Shown here: positions 16,434-25,978 of the stretch, piece by piece
Layout of the letters: each line of letters opens with the position of its first letter
How positions within the stretch are numbered: the first letter of the stretch is position 1
Assembly: GCA_017623235.1 (NCBI GenBank)
Contig: JAGAPN010000073.1
Coordinates: forward strand, 1 to 50,057
DNA from: Clostridia bacterium
GTDB taxonomy: Bacteria > Bacillota > Clostridia > Oscillospirales > Acutalibacteraceae
DNA length: 50,057 nucleotides
Direction: 5' to 3'
Position numbers and translations under genes: made by a program
Notes under the pieces: generated by a model
What the model was told of the DNA's origin: nothing
Database searches by the model: none
What the model saw: only the letters and a program-made list of their open reading frames with translations

Positions 16434-16863
16434 AAAAACTCCTTTTACGTGTGGCCACTAATGCCTGTTTTTTCAATTCTTCTATTACGCTGCCGATGAG
16501 GGCAGACATAGAAATATCGGGTACGCCTACCACAAAGTTTTGACATTGATTAACGGGAATGAGCAGCTTTTTGGCTCTGCTGCGGCCTACGGCTACCGCC
16601 ATTTTATCGGTAACCTCTCCCAGCAGAGAATCGGCCACCACAATGCCGATGGGGCCTATTATAACGTCACAGTCCCTGCTGCAGACCGCCACCGAATTTT
16701 CTCCCGTAGCTCCCGCATCGGCCCCTGCCTTCAGCATAGCCGAGGTGGCAAGGCTGTTGGTACCAACGGCGGTGATGTGGGCCGAAACTCCGGCGTTTCG
16801 AATACCCTCAATAACCAGCTTGCCTATGCGGCCGCCCTGGCCGTCAATAACAAGAATATTCAT
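16402..16863 (-). CDS. DUF3842 family protein
   Basis: The 153-residue protein begins MNILVIDGQGGRIGKLVIE, a nucleotide-binding-like loop. It contains the family hallmarks GTNSLATSAMLKAGADAGATGEN (about 34-56), DVIIGPIGIVVADSLLGEVT and IPVNQCQNFVVGV. The family is common in Clostridia and has no assigned function. It lies between degV and mtaB on minus, four bases from the DegV stop, so the three are one unit. The C-terminal extension, overlapping mtaB, looks less conserved. Confidence 0.85.
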   Translation of the reverse strand: MNILVIDGQGGRIGKLVIEGIRNAGVSAHITAVGTNSLATSAMLKAGADAGATGENSVAVCSRDCDVIIGPIGIVVADSLLGEVTDKMAVAVGRSRAKKLLIPVNQCQNFVVGVPDISMSALIGSVIEELKKQALVATRKRSFYEDIYLHPGL

Positions 16864-16867
16864 AAAA

Positions 16868-17734
16868 TCACCTTGCTTTTACGGCTACACCGATAACCTC
16901 GGGGCCTGTGTGGCAGGCAATAACTGCACCCACCTGGCAGGAATCTGCAGGGGGATAGCCCACAGCCTCGGTCATAGCGGCGGCCGCCTCATCGCGAAGG
17001 TCGGCGTCGTTTCCGTAAATTATATAATAAGGAGCGCCCTTTTCCATATTGGGGGTAACTGCCTCTACAATAGCGGGGATAACTGCCGTTTCCCCCAGCA
17101 CACGGTCTACGGTTTCCATAGCCTTATCCTTTACCTGCATTATGGGGCGAAGCCCTATAATGCCGCCCACCAGGGCAGAATCGGCCTGAACAATTTCGGA
17201 TTTTCTGGCAAATTTCTGGCTTAAAAGGCCAAAGCAAAGAAGATTTTTATCGGCGCTGTCACGGAGATAGCGCAGGATATCCTTAACGTCCTGTCCTCTG
17301 TCGGCCATTTTGGCCGCCTCGGCAACGGCGTAGCCGTAGCCTGCCGAATAGCTCTTGGAATCAATGCAGTAGATGTTAAAGGCGCCTACCGCATCGGGAA
17401 TATCTTCAAAAAATTGGTCCTTTGCCTGTAGGGCGTTAAGGTAGGTGTCCGAGCAGTCGCTGTTGACCGAAACGTAGATAACGTCGGTATAGCCCTGGTC
17501 GAACAGGTCGCCGAAAAGCTCACCGAACTCAAAGGAGGTAAGGGGCTTGGTGGTAGGTATCTCCTCGGCCTCCTCCAGCATCTCGTAAAATTCGGCGGTA
17601 TCAAAATCACGGCGGCTTACGTACTCCTCATCACCCAGGGTAATGGTAAAGGGGAGCACCTCAATATCGTACAGATCCTCATTTTTATAGGAAATATCGC
17701 TGGCAGAATCCGTCACGATTTTAATTTTTGACAT
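16868..17734 (-). CDS. DegV family fatty-acid-binding protein
   Basis: The 288-residue protein starts KIKIVTDSASDIS, the standard DegV N-terminus. It contains IPTTKPLTSFEFGELF (fatty-acid-binding region, about 58-73), SVNSDCSDTYLNA and IYCIDSKSYSAGYGYAV. Relatives named FakB bind fatty acids and present them to the kinase FakA; no fakA is in view. It is the first gene of the minus unit degV-DUF3842-mtaB. Confidence 0.9.
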   Translation of the reverse strand: MSKIKIVTDSASDISYKNEDLYDIEVLPFTITLGDEEYVSRRDFDTAEFYEMLEEAEEIPTTKPLTSFEFGELFGDLFDQGYTDVIYVSVNSDCSDTYLNALQAKDQFFEDIPDAVGAFNIYCIDSKSYSAGYGYAVAEAAKMADRGQDVKDILRYLRDSADKNLLCFGLLSQKFARKSEIVQADSALVGGIIGLRPIMQVKDKAMETVDRVLGETAVIPAIVEAVTPNMEKGAPYYIIYGNDADLRDEAAAAMTEAVGYPPADSCQVGAVIACHTGPEVIGVAVKAR

Positions 17735-17761
17735 TGTAGTTCAGATTTCTCCTTATGAAAA

Positions 17762-17818
17762 AGTATATAATATATCCGCATAATAAAGTATATACAGTAT
17801 ACAATATATCCGCCTAAT
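17762..17818. repeat. Imperfect direct repeat upstream of degV
   Basis: Two copies of a 22-base unit, agtatataatatatccgc plus four bases at 17762 and agtatacaatatatccgc plus four bases at 17797, start 35 bases apart. The second runs into the stop of the next gene (17814). They could be two copies of a promoter or operator for degV, or a chance duplication of AT-rich sequence. Confidence 0.45.
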
Positions 17819-18707
17819 TTTCAATATTCTTTTTAAGCTCTATCTGTTTAACGAAATAGTGGCCCATATCTGCCATAAGCCGCAGGGCAGAGGGATAAAG
17901 CTCCAAGGGCAGACGGTTATGGAAGGCGCCTGCCTCAAAGGTGATGTCCCCTTGGTAGTCGATTTCGGCCAGGGCCTCAATCATCTCCTCAAATTTCACG
18001 CTTCTGGTGTAGGGCAGGGTGTGAACGTCCCAGTTCTTCTCAACGTCGTGAATGTGAAGACCGAAAAGGCGGTCACGGCCTGTGGTTTTAACCATATTTG
18101 TAATAGTTTCGCCCGTAAGGTAGGCGTGGCCGATATCCAGCAGGGTTTTAAAATAGGGGGAATTCATCATATCTACGTAGTCCCGCATTTCTCCTGCCTC
18201 GGCGCAGACGCTCTGCACGATGGCCTCACTGTTGCGGTTGCGCTGCCACATATTTTCGGTGTAGATTATAATGCCGAACTTTTCGGCGTATGGCAGCAGG
18301 TCGCTGTAAAAGCGCTTGTTTTCAGCCTTTAAATATTCGGCGTTGCCCATATAGGCCAGGTGCTGAAGGGGATGAATAACAATACCCTTTGCTCCCAGAA
18401 CAGAGGCTACCTCTATAGAGCGCACCAGGCGGCCGAACATCTCCGAATCCTTGGGTACGTTGCCGTTGTTTCCTCCGAAGGGAGCGTGTGCCTGGTTACA
18501 GGGCAGACCGATTTTATCGGTATAGGCACGCAGGGCCTTGGCCTTTTCGAGATAATCATCTCCCGAAAAGTAGGCGGATATCTGGTCGGCGGGCTTGCCG
18601 AAGAGGGAAAGGTCAAAGGCGGTAAAGCCTGCGGCCTTCATCATATCCAGGGTGGCCTCAAAGCCAAATTTTAATTCCATATTATCGGTGGCGGCTGAAA
18701 CTAACAT
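17814..18707 (-). CDS. Sugar phosphate isomerase/epimerase (TIM barrel)
   Basis: The 297-residue protein fits the xylose-isomerase-like TIM-barrel family. Metal-ligand positions are visible in QAHAPFGG, GIVIHPLQH (about 114-122), ENMW (151-154), LLDIGHAYLTGE, GLHIHDV and ITFEAGAF. The substrate is unknown. It is separated by two bases from the upstream aminotransferase gene and ends a four-gene unit with an MFS carrier and a lipoprotein, which suggests catabolism of an imported sugar derivative. Confidence 0.8.
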   Translation of the reverse strand: MLVSAATDNMELKFGFEATLDMMKAAGFTAFDLSLFGKPADQISAYFSGDDYLEKAKALRAYTDKIGLPCNQAHAPFGGNNGNVPKDSEMFGRLVRSIEVASVLGAKGIVIHPLQHLAYMGNAEYLKAENKRFYSDLLPYAEKFGIIIYTENMWQRNRNSEAIVQSVCAEAGEMRDYVDMMNSPYFKTLLDIGHAYLTGETITNMVKTTGRDRLFGLHIHDVEKNWDVHTLPYTRSVKFEEMIEALAEIDYQGDITFEAGAFHNRLPLELYPSALRLMADMGHYFVKQIELKKNIEN

Positions 18708-18709
18708 AA

Positions 18710-19888
18710 TTATTTCTCCTTTTTAAGAATAGAGCTTTCGCCTATTATGCGACCTACTTCACAAAGCTGCTCGGGGGGCAGTACCAGGGCAAAGCGGATA
18801 TATCCCTCGCCCCTGGGACCAAAGGCCACGCCGGGGGTAGCCAGCACTCCCGTTTCCCGTACCAGCAGCTTGCAGAACTCACCCGAATCGCTGTAGCCCT
18901 CGGGCAGGGGGGCCCACACAAACATAGTGCCGTCGCTGTCGGGAATATTCCACCCGAAGGAGCGCAGGGTGCCGCAAAGGGCGTCACGGCGGCGCTGGTA
19001 TTCCCTGCATTGGGCCAGCACCTCGTCCCCGGGACCCTTAAGGGCGGCTACGGCCGCCTTCTGTATGGGGGTAAACATACCGAAATCATACTGACTGCGA
19101 AGCTTTTTAAGGGCGTTTATAATATCTGTTCTTCCTATAAGGAAGGAGATTCTGGCGCCGGTTACGTTAAAGGATTTGGAGAGGGAGAAAAACTCTGCTC
19201 CCACCTCGGCGGCTGACGGTATAGAGAGGAAGGAAAAGCCCTGTCGGCCGTCAAAAATAATATCGGAATAGGCGTTGTCGTTTATTATGATAAAATCATA
19301 CCTTTTCGAATACTCTATAAGGGTTTCGTAAACCGATTTATCGGCGGCGGCCCCTACGGGGTTGGAGGGGTAGGATACCACCATATACTTGGTTTTCTTA
19401 AGAATATCCTCATCTATAAGGTCAAGACGGGGCATAAAGCCGTATTCCTTTACCAGGGGATAATACTCGATTTTGCCCTCTCCCAGCATAGCCCCTGCCG
19501 AAAATACAGGGTAGCCCGGGTCGGGAAGCAGCACCACGTCCCCCTTATCCAGCAGGGCCAGACCCAGATGTCCCATACCCTCCTGGCTGCCGTTAACCGC
19601 CGCAATCATATCGTGGGTGATTTCCACCCCGAAGCGGTCTTTATAATAATCGCAGACCGCATCCAGCAGCTCCTCCGATTCGGCCAGGGAGTATTTCCAG
19701 GCCTCGGGGTCGGCGGCGGCTTCAGTAAGAGCCGAAATCACGTGGGCAGGGGGAGTAAAATCGGGGGTGCCGATAAAAAGATTATAGAGCTTTTTGCCCT
19801 CCCTCGCCAGCCTGTCGCGCTCGGCGTTAAGGGAGGCAAAAATGCCGGTTTCAAATTTGTTCAGCCGTTGGGCGGCGGTTTGCTTCAT
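18710..19888 (-). CDS. Class I/II PLP-dependent aminotransferase
   Basis: The 392-residue protein is a fold-type I aminotransferase with NLFIGTPDFTPP (37-48), YPSNPVGA (173-180), NDNAYSDI (203-210), the PLP lysine K238 in SLSKSFNVTGAR and R246. Its closest visual resemblance is to the LL-DAP/aspartate aminotransferase group. However, lysine synthesis here can already use ddh, and the neighbours are transport and sugar-isomerase genes, so a catabolic substrate is possible. The start ATG at 19888 lies six bases after the MFS stop, with AAAGGTG upstream. Confidence 0.85.
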   Translation of the reverse strand: MKQTAAQRLNKFETGIFASLNAERDRLAREGKKLYNLFIGTPDFTPPAHVISALTEAAADPEAWKYSLAESEELLDAVCDYYKDRFGVEITHDMIAAVNGSQEGMGHLGLALLDKGDVVLLPDPGYPVFSAGAMLGEGKIEYYPLVKEYGFMPRLDLIDEDILKKTKYMVVSYPSNPVGAAADKSVYETLIEYSKRYDFIIINDNAYSDIIFDGRQGFSFLSIPSAAEVGAEFFSLSKSFNVTGARISFLIGRTDIINALKKLRSQYDFGMFTPIQKAAVAALKGPGDEVLAQCREYQRRRDALCGTLRSFGWNIPDSDGTMFVWAPLPEGYSDSGEFCKLLVRETGVLATPGVAFGPRGEGYIRFALVLPPEQLCEVGRIIGESSILKKEK

Positions 19889-19894
19889 CGCTTA

Positions 19895-21115
19895 TCACCT
19901 TTTTTTAAGACCCTTTATGGCAAGGGCGCTGAATAAAAGACCCAGGACCGAAACTATTACCCAGGAAAGCAGGGTGCCGCTCCAGCCGAAGAGGTGGGTT
20001 ATGGAGGCCACGCCGTACATAGATGCGGCGCTGCCCAGATATGTAGCGGAATTTATAAGTCCCGTTATAAAGGAGGTGCGACCGTATTTTGTAAAGTGGG
20101 TCACCACCATACTGGTATACATAAGGTTAATGCCGTGGCTGAAGGCGTTGGCTACCATAAGCATAGCTACCGCCATAATGGGGCTTGAGCCCGAGAATGC
20201 GGTCAGCAGGGCAATCGACAGGGTACAGAGCCCGTAAAATACCACCGAGCAGAGGGCCTCGTTTTTTATAACTCTGCGGAAGAGCCAGCCTGCAATGGTC
20301 ACCGCTACCATACTGAAAAGGGGAAGCACAACTCCCGTCAGGATGGAAAGGGTGCTGGGGGCCTCGAAGACGTCGGAAAGGTAGGAGGGCATCCAGGTGG
20401 CGATACCGTCCTTAAGAACTCCGTGAAGGGCCACAGAAATAATTATAAAGGCCAGGGTTGCCATAAGATAAGGGGGCATAGGCTGGGTGGCGGTGACGCT
20501 TTGGGCGGACTTTTCCACAGGCTTGCCCACAAACTTTTTGATTTTGAAGCCCCAGATAATGGCCATAATAGCTCCTGCGGCGGCAGAGATATAGAATACT
20601 GCCTTCCAATCCAGCAGGGTAATAATAAGGGGGGAAACAAGGTACATTGCTATGGTGCCCAGGGAGGCGGCATAGCTTACGTAGATTATGTTCTTTCTAT
20701 AATCGGTAGGGGTAAGGGCAGAGGAGAGAAGCCTTACCATAGGGGGCCACATAAGAGCCTGGGCAAAGCCGTTTATACCCCATACCACCACCATAAGGGG
20801 CACCGAGCTTAGCTGGGGCATAAGCAGATTCATAAGTACCGTCAGGTTAAGGCCCACAAGGATAACGTTTTCGGGGGGGAAGCGGTCACCTAAATAGCCG
20901 CTTACCAGCTGGCCGAAGCCGTAGGTTATAAAGAGGGCGGTCAGAGGCAGGGAGGCCTGCTGAGCCGTAAATGCCCCGCTGGCTACGATTTCCACCACCA
21001 CCGCCGAATAGTTTATACGGGTAATATAGCTTACCATATAAACGGCGGCGCAAAGCAGAACTATGGGGGGAATGCCCCCTTTGCGATATCTTGCAATATC
21101 GGTAGAATAACTCAT
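19895..21115 (-). CDS. MFS transporter, organophosphate-antiporter-like
   Basis: The 406-residue protein has twelve hydrophobic segments. The N-terminal half contains YITRINYSAVVVEI, TYGFGQLVSGYLGDRF (loop 2-3 motif, about 68-83) and GFAQALMWPPMVRLLS. The layout recalls the GlpT/UhpT group of phosphate antiporters, but that is judged by eye. Its ATG overlaps the stop of the lipoprotein gene by four bases (ATGA), and the aminotransferase follows, so it is in the middle of a coupled operon. Confidence 0.85.
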   Translation of the reverse strand: MSYSTDIARYRKGGIPPIVLLCAAVYMVSYITRINYSAVVVEIVASGAFTAQQASLPLTALFITYGFGQLVSGYLGDRFPPENVILVGLNLTVLMNLLMPQLSSVPLMVVVWGINGFAQALMWPPMVRLLSSALTPTDYRKNIIYVSYAASLGTIAMYLVSPLIITLLDWKAVFYISAAAGAIMAIIWGFKIKKFVGKPVEKSAQSVTATQPMPPYLMATLAFIIISVALHGVLKDGIATWMPSYLSDVFEAPSTLSILTGVVLPLFSMVAVTIAGWLFRRVIKNEALCSVVFYGLCTLSIALLTAFSGSSPIMAVAMLMVANAFSHGINLMYTSMVVTHFTKYGRTSFITGLINSATYLGSAASMYGVASITHLFGWSGTLLSWVIVSVLGLLFSALAIKGLKKR

Positions 21116-22359
21116 TTTGGAATACTCCTTTCGTCATAGACCAGCACGGCGGTCTTGCCGCTTGCCAGGGTGATGGGCACCCAGCAGATTGAACGGTAAA
21201 GGGCGTTGGCCGTATTTTGCATTACGCTGTCCTCAAGACCTGTGTCGTAGTTGTCCACAATTACCAGGGCCCAGCGGTTTTTATGGGCGGCATAGCCTTT
21301 TTTCACCGCCGAGGTAAAGGCGGCGCCAAGGCCTTCCACCCTGCCATCTACAGGCATATAAAGGGAGGTGGCGGCAGGATACAGTTCGCTGTAGTCGGCG
21401 GTGTGCTCCAGCAGCTCGTCGCCAAAGCAGAAGTAATAGCCCCCTGCCATAGGGGTACCCTTGACGGGTATCATATTTTCTCCCGTACCGTCAAGGTTGT
21501 GCCAGGCCTCTCCCAGCTTTATAAGGTTCCAGGTGTGACCCACGGCCTCGGAATCGGTTTCCTCTTCGGACTCCTCCTCAGGGGCAGAGTAAACCTTTTC
21601 GGTATTTTCAATGCCTGCCAGGGTAAAGAGCAGGGCCAGGGTGTTGGAATAGCCGTCACAATGGGTAATCCCCGTTATAAGGCCGTCGTAAAGGTAGGTT
21701 TTGACCTCCTCGCCCTCGTAAAGCTTATATTCTACGTTATCGGCCACGTAGCGGTATATCCACTCTGCGGCGGCGGATTGGGAAAGCTCCTTTGGCATAG
21801 TGGCGATAATACCTTCGGCCTTTTTAAGTGCCTCCAGCTTTTTCTCCCAGAATTTGCTCTCAAAATTTTCCACCGTTACGTAGTAGCCCTCCATAGGGGC
21901 GTCCAGGGGAACAAGGCCCTCACCTACGGGGTGATAGGTGTTGAATTCACCCAGGTTGTAGCGTAAATTTTGCTCCAGCAGGGGGGAATCCAGAGATAGG
22001 TAGTTCAGCACCTTCTCCAGGGTCCCCGAGTCCTCGGCCAGAAGATGGTCCACAAGGATATTGGTATACCCCTTTTCCATTGCGTACTCCAGGGCGTGAT
22101 ATATGGTTTTTTCGTTATCGGTAAGGGCGCTGTAATGCAGGCTGCCTCTGTAGCTGTCGTACTCTGCACTTGCGGCGGTAAGGGTAGAGGCCTCCACAAA
22201 GGTTTCCTCGCTGTCCTCAAAAAGCTCCCCGCAGGAGAAGGCAACGTAAGGGGTGTTTTTGGCCTTGTCCAGGGCCTCAAAATCAACAATGGAAGAGCAA
22301 CCCGAAAAACAGCCCGCAAAAAGGGCGATTGCCAGGATGAGGGAAAGTAACCGTTTCAT
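21112..22359 (-). CDS. Transglutaminase-like lipoprotein
   Basis: The 415-residue protein begins with a lipoprotein signal, ending in the lipobox LFAGC (C17). It has a transglutaminase-fold core: the nucleophile in THCDGYSNTLALLFTLAG, His in VGHTWNLI and Asp in WHNLDGTGEN. The start ATG at 22359 has GAGGAGG upstream; a longer open frame to 22449 lacks a signal peptide and was not used. It is exported and anchored to the membrane, where it could act as a protease or amidase on peptides or the wall. First gene of the unit with MFS, aminotransferase and epimerase. Confidence 0.85.
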   Translation of the reverse strand: MKRLLSLILAIALFAGCFSGCSSIVDFEALDKAKNTPYVAFSCGELFEDSEETFVEASTLTAASAEYDSYRGSLHYSALTDNEKTIYHALEYAMEKGYTNILVDHLLAEDSGTLEKVLNYLSLDSPLLEQNLRYNLGEFNTYHPVGEGLVPLDAPMEGYYVTVENFESKFWEKKLEALKKAEGIIATMPKELSQSAAAEWIYRYVADNVEYKLYEGEEVKTYLYDGLITGITHCDGYSNTLALLFTLAGIENTEKVYSAPEEESEEETDSEAVGHTWNLIKLGEAWHNLDGTGENMIPVKGTPMAGGYYFCFGDELLEHTADYSELYPAATSLYMPVDGRVEGLGAAFTSAVKKGYAAHKNRWALVIVDNYDTGLEDSVMQNTANALYRSICWVPITLASGKTAVLVYDERSIPK

Positions 22360-22434
22360 AGCAGCCTCCTCTGTTTTATATTTACAATTATAAGTAATTA
22401 TCTGCCTTATTTCAAGGTATAAATCCAATTTAAT

Positions 22435-22464
22435 TTGACATAAATACACGACAAATGGTATACT
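22435..22464 (+). promoter_or_regulatory. Promoter of the second AraC gene
   Basis: TTGACA (22435-22440), 18 bases, then TATACT (22459-22464). It lies 37 bases before the GTG start at 22502 and points away from the divergent lipoprotein operon. Confidence 0.7.
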
Positions 22465-22501
22465 GAAGACAATATTTAAGATATTGGCAGGTGATAATCC
22501 C

Positions 22502-23287
22502 GTGAATGCACAGTATGAATATAAAACTGCGCCGGTCTCGGTCCAGCGAGGAAGCGTCTATCTCAGCAACCTCCCCCACCTTCATAAGGAGATTGAGATA
22601 GTATACGTCCGACGGGGCGACACTATGGCTTTTGCCGACAGCGAGAGCTATCATATTACCGCAGGGGATTTATTTATCAGCTTTTGTGACCAGATTCACT
22701 ACTACCCCGATTGTCAGGCAGGGGAGTATGACGTTTTCATCGTATCGCCAAAGGTGTTTTTCGGCATAAAGGAACTGCTCACCGACCACGTGCCCAAAAG
22801 CAACGTTGTTTCTCTGCCGGTGGGGGACCCTCTGACAGATATTATTGAGTCTATAAGAGATAATCCTTTAGGTGATATTTCGGGCTATGCAGGCTATTTT
22901 AATCTGCTGATGTCGGGCCTGCTGCCCCGACTTACCCTGCGGCCCATAATGAAAACGGAAAACGTTACGATGCACAGCATTATGAGCTTTTGCTCGGCTC
23001 ACTTTGCAGAAGATATTTCTCTTGAATATCTGGCAGACAGCCTGCATCTAAGCCGTTGCTATATTTCCCACCTGTTCAGCCGAAACCTTAACATCGGGTT
23101 TAGTGAATACATCAATATGCTTCGGGTGTCCGCCGCCTGTGAACTGCTGCTGGAAACCCGCGGCAGGATAGCCGATATTTCTGAGGAGGTGGGCTTTGGC
23201 TCAATTCGCTCCTTCAATCGCGCCTTTTTAAAGATTATGGGTCGCACCCCAAAGGAATACCGTGAAAAGGTGAAGAAAAAGCAGTAG
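22502..23287 (+). CDS. AraC family transcriptional regulator
   Basis: The 261-residue protein has an N-terminal cupin half (YVRRGDTMAFADSESYHITAGDLFISF, about 35-61) and two C-terminal HTH motifs (LEYLADSLHLSRCYISHLF; RIADISEEVGFGSIRSFNRAF). The open frame extends upstream to a TTG at 22484. AGGTG (22488-22492) before the GTG at 22502 makes GTG the likely start. It is divergent from the lipoprotein-MFS-aminotransferase-epimerase unit, which it probably controls. The inducer is unknown. Confidence 0.9.
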   Translation: MNAQYEYKTAPVSVQRGSVYLSNLPHLHKEIEIVYVRRGDTMAFADSESYHITAGDLFISFCDQIHYYPDCQAGEYDVFIVSPKVFFGIKELLTDHVPKSNVVSLPVGDPLTDIIESIRDNPLGDISGYAGYFNLLMSGLLPRLTLRPIMKTENVTMHSIMSFCSAHFAEDISLEYLADSLHLSRCYISHLFSRNLNIGFSEYINMLRVSAACELLLETRGRIADISEEVGFGSIRSFNRAFLKIMGRTPKEYREKVKKKQ

Positions 23288-23346
23288 GGGACGGCGTCCT
23301 CGACGTCCCGTAGCAGTTGTAGGGACGCTTTGCATTCTGCATTTAA
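23286..23346 (-). repeat. Repeat C, partial inverted copy
   Basis: Read on minus, aaatgcagaatgcaaagcgt followed by ccctac matches pieces of the two longer copies at 34806 and 38310. The stretch also contains the palindrome gggacg-gcgtcctc-gacgtccc-like pairs. It fills the gap between the AraC gene and glyA. Confidence 0.5.
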
Positions 23347-23415
23347 AAAAACAGTTGCCTTAAAAAGGTATTTATAGTAAAATAAATCTAATAATTTTTT
23401 TGGAGGACAACCCTT

Positions 23416-24663
23416 ATGTATGAAAACTTAATGGACTCAATCGGCTTTGTTGCCCAGTACGACCCCGACGTGGCCGAGGCTATGGCCAAGGAGCACAAGC
23501 GCCAGCAGGAAAATATTGAGCTTATTGCCAGCGAAAATTTCGTTTCCCCTGCGGTTATGGCGGCTATGGGCTCCATTCTTACCAACAAATATGCTGAGGG
23601 ACTTCCCGGCAAGCGCTATTACGGCGGCTGTGTTAACGTTGATATCGTTGAGGACATTGCAAGGGACCGTGCCTGTAAGCTTTTCGGCGCAGACCACGCC
23701 AACGTTCAGCCCCACTCGGGCGCTCAGGCCAATATGGCGGCCTACTCTGCCGTTATTGAGCACGGCGACACCGTTATGGGTATGAATCTGGCCCACGGCG
23801 GTCACCTTACCCACGGCTCACCTGTAAATGCATCGGGTAAAAATTATAATTTCGTTCCCTACGGCGTAGGCGACGACGGCTACATCGACTACGATGAAAT
23901 GAGAAAAATCGCTAATGAATGCAAGCCCAAGCTTATCGTTGCAGGCGCATCCGCCTACTGCAGAGAGATTAAGTTTGACGTTATTGCCGACATCGCCAAG
24001 GAGGTCGGCGCCCTGTTTATGGTGGATATGGCCCATATTGCAGGTCTGGTTGCCGCAGGCCTTCACATGAGCCCCGTACCCTATGCCGACATCGTTACCA
24101 CCACCACCCACAAGACCCTTCGCGGTCCTCGCGGCGGCCTTATCCTCTGTAAAGAAGAGCTTGCAAAGGCTATTGATAAGGCGGTATTCCCCGGAAACCA
24201 GGGTGGCCCCCTTATGCACGTTATCGCCGCAAAGGCGGTCTGCTTCGGCGAGGCCTTAAAGCCCGAATTCAAGGAGTATCAGCAGAGAATTATTGATAAC
24301 GCCCAGGCCCTGGCAAAGGGACTTACCTCCCGTGGGGTAAAGCTGGTATCCGGCGGCACCGACAACCACCTTATGCTGGTTGACCTTATCGGCACCGAGG
24401 TTACGGGTAAGGAGCTGGAGCATCGTCTTGACGAGGTAAATATTACCGCCAATAAGAACGCTATACCTAATGACCCCCAGTCACCCTTTATCACCTCGGG
24501 TGTTCGTATCGGCACCCCTGCCGCCACCACCAGAGGCCTTAATACCGAGGATTTCGACAAAATTGCCGAGTTTATCGCCCTTGCCATTAAGGATTTCGAG
24601 GCTAACAAGGATTATATCAAGGCAGGCGTAGCAGAAATCTGTAAGAAGTATCCGCTTTATTAA
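23416..24663 (+). CDS. glyA: Serine hydroxymethyltransferase
   Basis: This enzyme interconverts serine and glycine with tetrahydrofolate and is the main source of one-carbon units. The 415-residue protein has [15 protein letters not shown] (34-48), KRYYGGC (66-72), [12 protein letters not shown] (127-138), the PLP lysine K233 in [13 protein letters not shown], and [12 protein letters not shown] near the end. Length is normal. GGAGG precedes the ATG by nine bases. It is monocistronic, or followed by rarA after 49 bases. Confidence 0.97.
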   Translation: MYENLMDSIGFVAQYDPDVAEAMAKEHKRQQENIELIASENFVSPAVMAAMGSILTNKYAEGLPGKRYYGGCVNVDIVEDIARDRACKLFGADHANVQPHSGAQANMAAYSAVIEHGDTVMGMNLAHGGHLTHGSPVNASGKNYNFVPYGVGDDGYIDYDEMRKIANECKPKLIVAGASAYCREIKFDVIADIAKEVGALFMVDMAHIAGLVAAGLHMSPVPYADIVTTTTHKTLRGPRGGLILCKEELAKAIDKAVFPGNQGGPLMHVIAAKAVCFGEALKPEFKEYQQRIIDNAQALAKGLTSRGVKLVSGGTDNHLMLVDLIGTEVTGKELEHRLDEVNITANKNAIPNDPQSPFITSGVRIGTPAATTRGLNTEDFDKIAEFIALAIKDFEANKDYIKAGVAEICKKYPLY

Positions 24664-24667
24664 AAGG

Positions 24668-24693
24668 CACTAGTCGCTAGGCACTAGGCACTA
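24668..24693 (+). repeat. Tandem ggcacta-type direct repeats
   Basis: Three imperfect copies of cactagtcgcta / ggcactag lie between glyA and rarA. They are short, of low complexity and without a clear function. Confidence 0.4.
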
Positions 24694-24712
24694 GTTTTAG
24701 GTGGTGATAAAA

Positions 24713-25978
24713 ATGTCAAAGCCCTTGGCCGACCGTGTGCGGCCTCAAAAATTAGAAGAGGTTGCAGGTCAGAAGCACCTGCTGGGTGAGGGCAAGGTCC
24801 TCCGCCGTATAATCGAATCGGGAAATATCCCCAACCTTATATTTTACGGCCCCTCGGGGGTGGGTAAAACCACCGTTGCCAAGATAATTTCGGCCAGGTG
24901 CGGTAAAAAGCTTTATTACCTTAACGCTACCACCGCCTCTACCGCTGATATAAAGTCTATCATCGGCGACCTGGGCGGCGTGGATACCGCAGGGGGCGTA
25001 CTGCTTTATCTGGATGAGATTCAGTCCTTCAACAAAAAGCAGCAGCAGATTCTGCTGGAATATATCGAAACGGGGGACATCACCCTTATCGCCTCCACCA
25101 CCGAAAACCCCTTCTTTTACGTTTATAACGCCATCCTTTCCCGAAGCACCGTTTTCGAGTTTAAGGAGCTTTCTCCTGCCGATATCGTAGTCCCCATAAA
25201 GCGGGCGGCCGAGTTTTTGGCAGAGGAAAAGGGTATAAAGGTCACCCTGCCCGACGAGGTTGCGGCAAAAATTGCCCGTTCCTCCTCGGGGGACGTGCGC
25301 CGCGCCCTCAACACCCTGGAGCTTTGCGTGCTGACCTGCGTCAGTGACGGCGAGGCGGTGGTGTCCGATGAGGTCTGTGAGGAGCTTTTGGCCCACAGCG
25401 CCGTCAGATACGACCGTGAGGGTGACGAGCATTACGACATTGTATCGGCCTATCAGAAATCTATGCGGGGCTCCGACCCCGACGCCGCCGTTTACTACCT
25501 GGCAAGGCTATTGGCGGCAGGAGATTTACCCTCGGCCTGCAGGCGGCTTATGGTCTGCGCCTGCGAGGACGTAGGCCTGGCCTACCCCCAGATTATACCA
25601 ATAGTAAAATCGGCGGTGGATATTGCCAATGCCGTCGGCCTGCCCGAAGCGGCCATCCCCCTGGCCGATGCGGTGGTGCTGGTGGCGCTGTCACCTAAAA
25701 GCAACACCGCCCACGATGCGGTTTTCGCCGCTATGGACCTGGTAAATTCGGGCAAGGGGGGCAGTATTCCCCGTCACCTGCAAAACAAGCATTTTGACGG
25801 TGTGGATAACGCCAATCCCGGCCAGTTCTACAAGTATCCCCACGCCTTTCCCGACCGCTGGGTAGAGCAGCAGTATCTCCCCGATGATATAAAGCACGTG
25901 AAATTCTACACCCCCGGCGACAACAAAACCGAGCAAAAATTCAAGGAATATTGGGATATAATTAAAAAGAGGAAGTAA
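24713..25978 (+). CDS. rarA: Replication-associated recombination protein A (AAA+ ATPase)
   Basis: RarA (MgsA) acts at stalled replication forks. The 421-residue protein opens PLADRVRPQKLEEVAGQKHL. It has Walker A GPSGVGKT (46-53), Walker B LLYLDEIQSF (97-106) with sensor 1 STTENPFF, and sensor 2 in SSGDVRRALN. The C-terminal MgsA region includes YYLARLLAAGDLPSACRRL. The ATG at 24713 with AGGTGG upstream is preferred over an in-frame GTG at 24701. The stop codon sits inside a perfect 15-bp palindrome. Confidence 0.95.
   Translation: MSKPLADRVRPQKLEEVAGQKHLLGEGKVLRRIIESGNIPNLIFYGPSGVGKTTVAKIISARCGKKLYYLNATTASTADIKSIIGDLGGVDTAGGVLLYLDEIQSFNKKQQQILLEYIETGDITLIASTTENPFFYVYNAILSRSTVFEFKELSPADIVVPIKRAAEFLAEEKGIKVTLPDEVAAKIARSSSGDVRRALNTLELCVLTCVSDGEAVVSDEVCEELLAHSAVRYDREGDEHYDIVSAYQKSMRGSDPDAAVYYLARLLAAGDLPSACRRLMVCACEDVGLAYPQIIPIVKSAVDIANAVGLPEAAIPLADAVVLVALSPKSNTAHDAVFAAMDLVNSGKGGSIPRHLQNKHFDGVDNANPGQFYKYPHAFPDRWVEQQYLPDDIKHVKFYTPGDNKTEQKFKEYWDIIKKRK

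Noticed and set aside
24668..24693. Insertion-sequence end or attachment site
   Set aside because: The ggcactag repeats are short and tandem, with no transposase or integrase nearby and no matching distant copy in the window.
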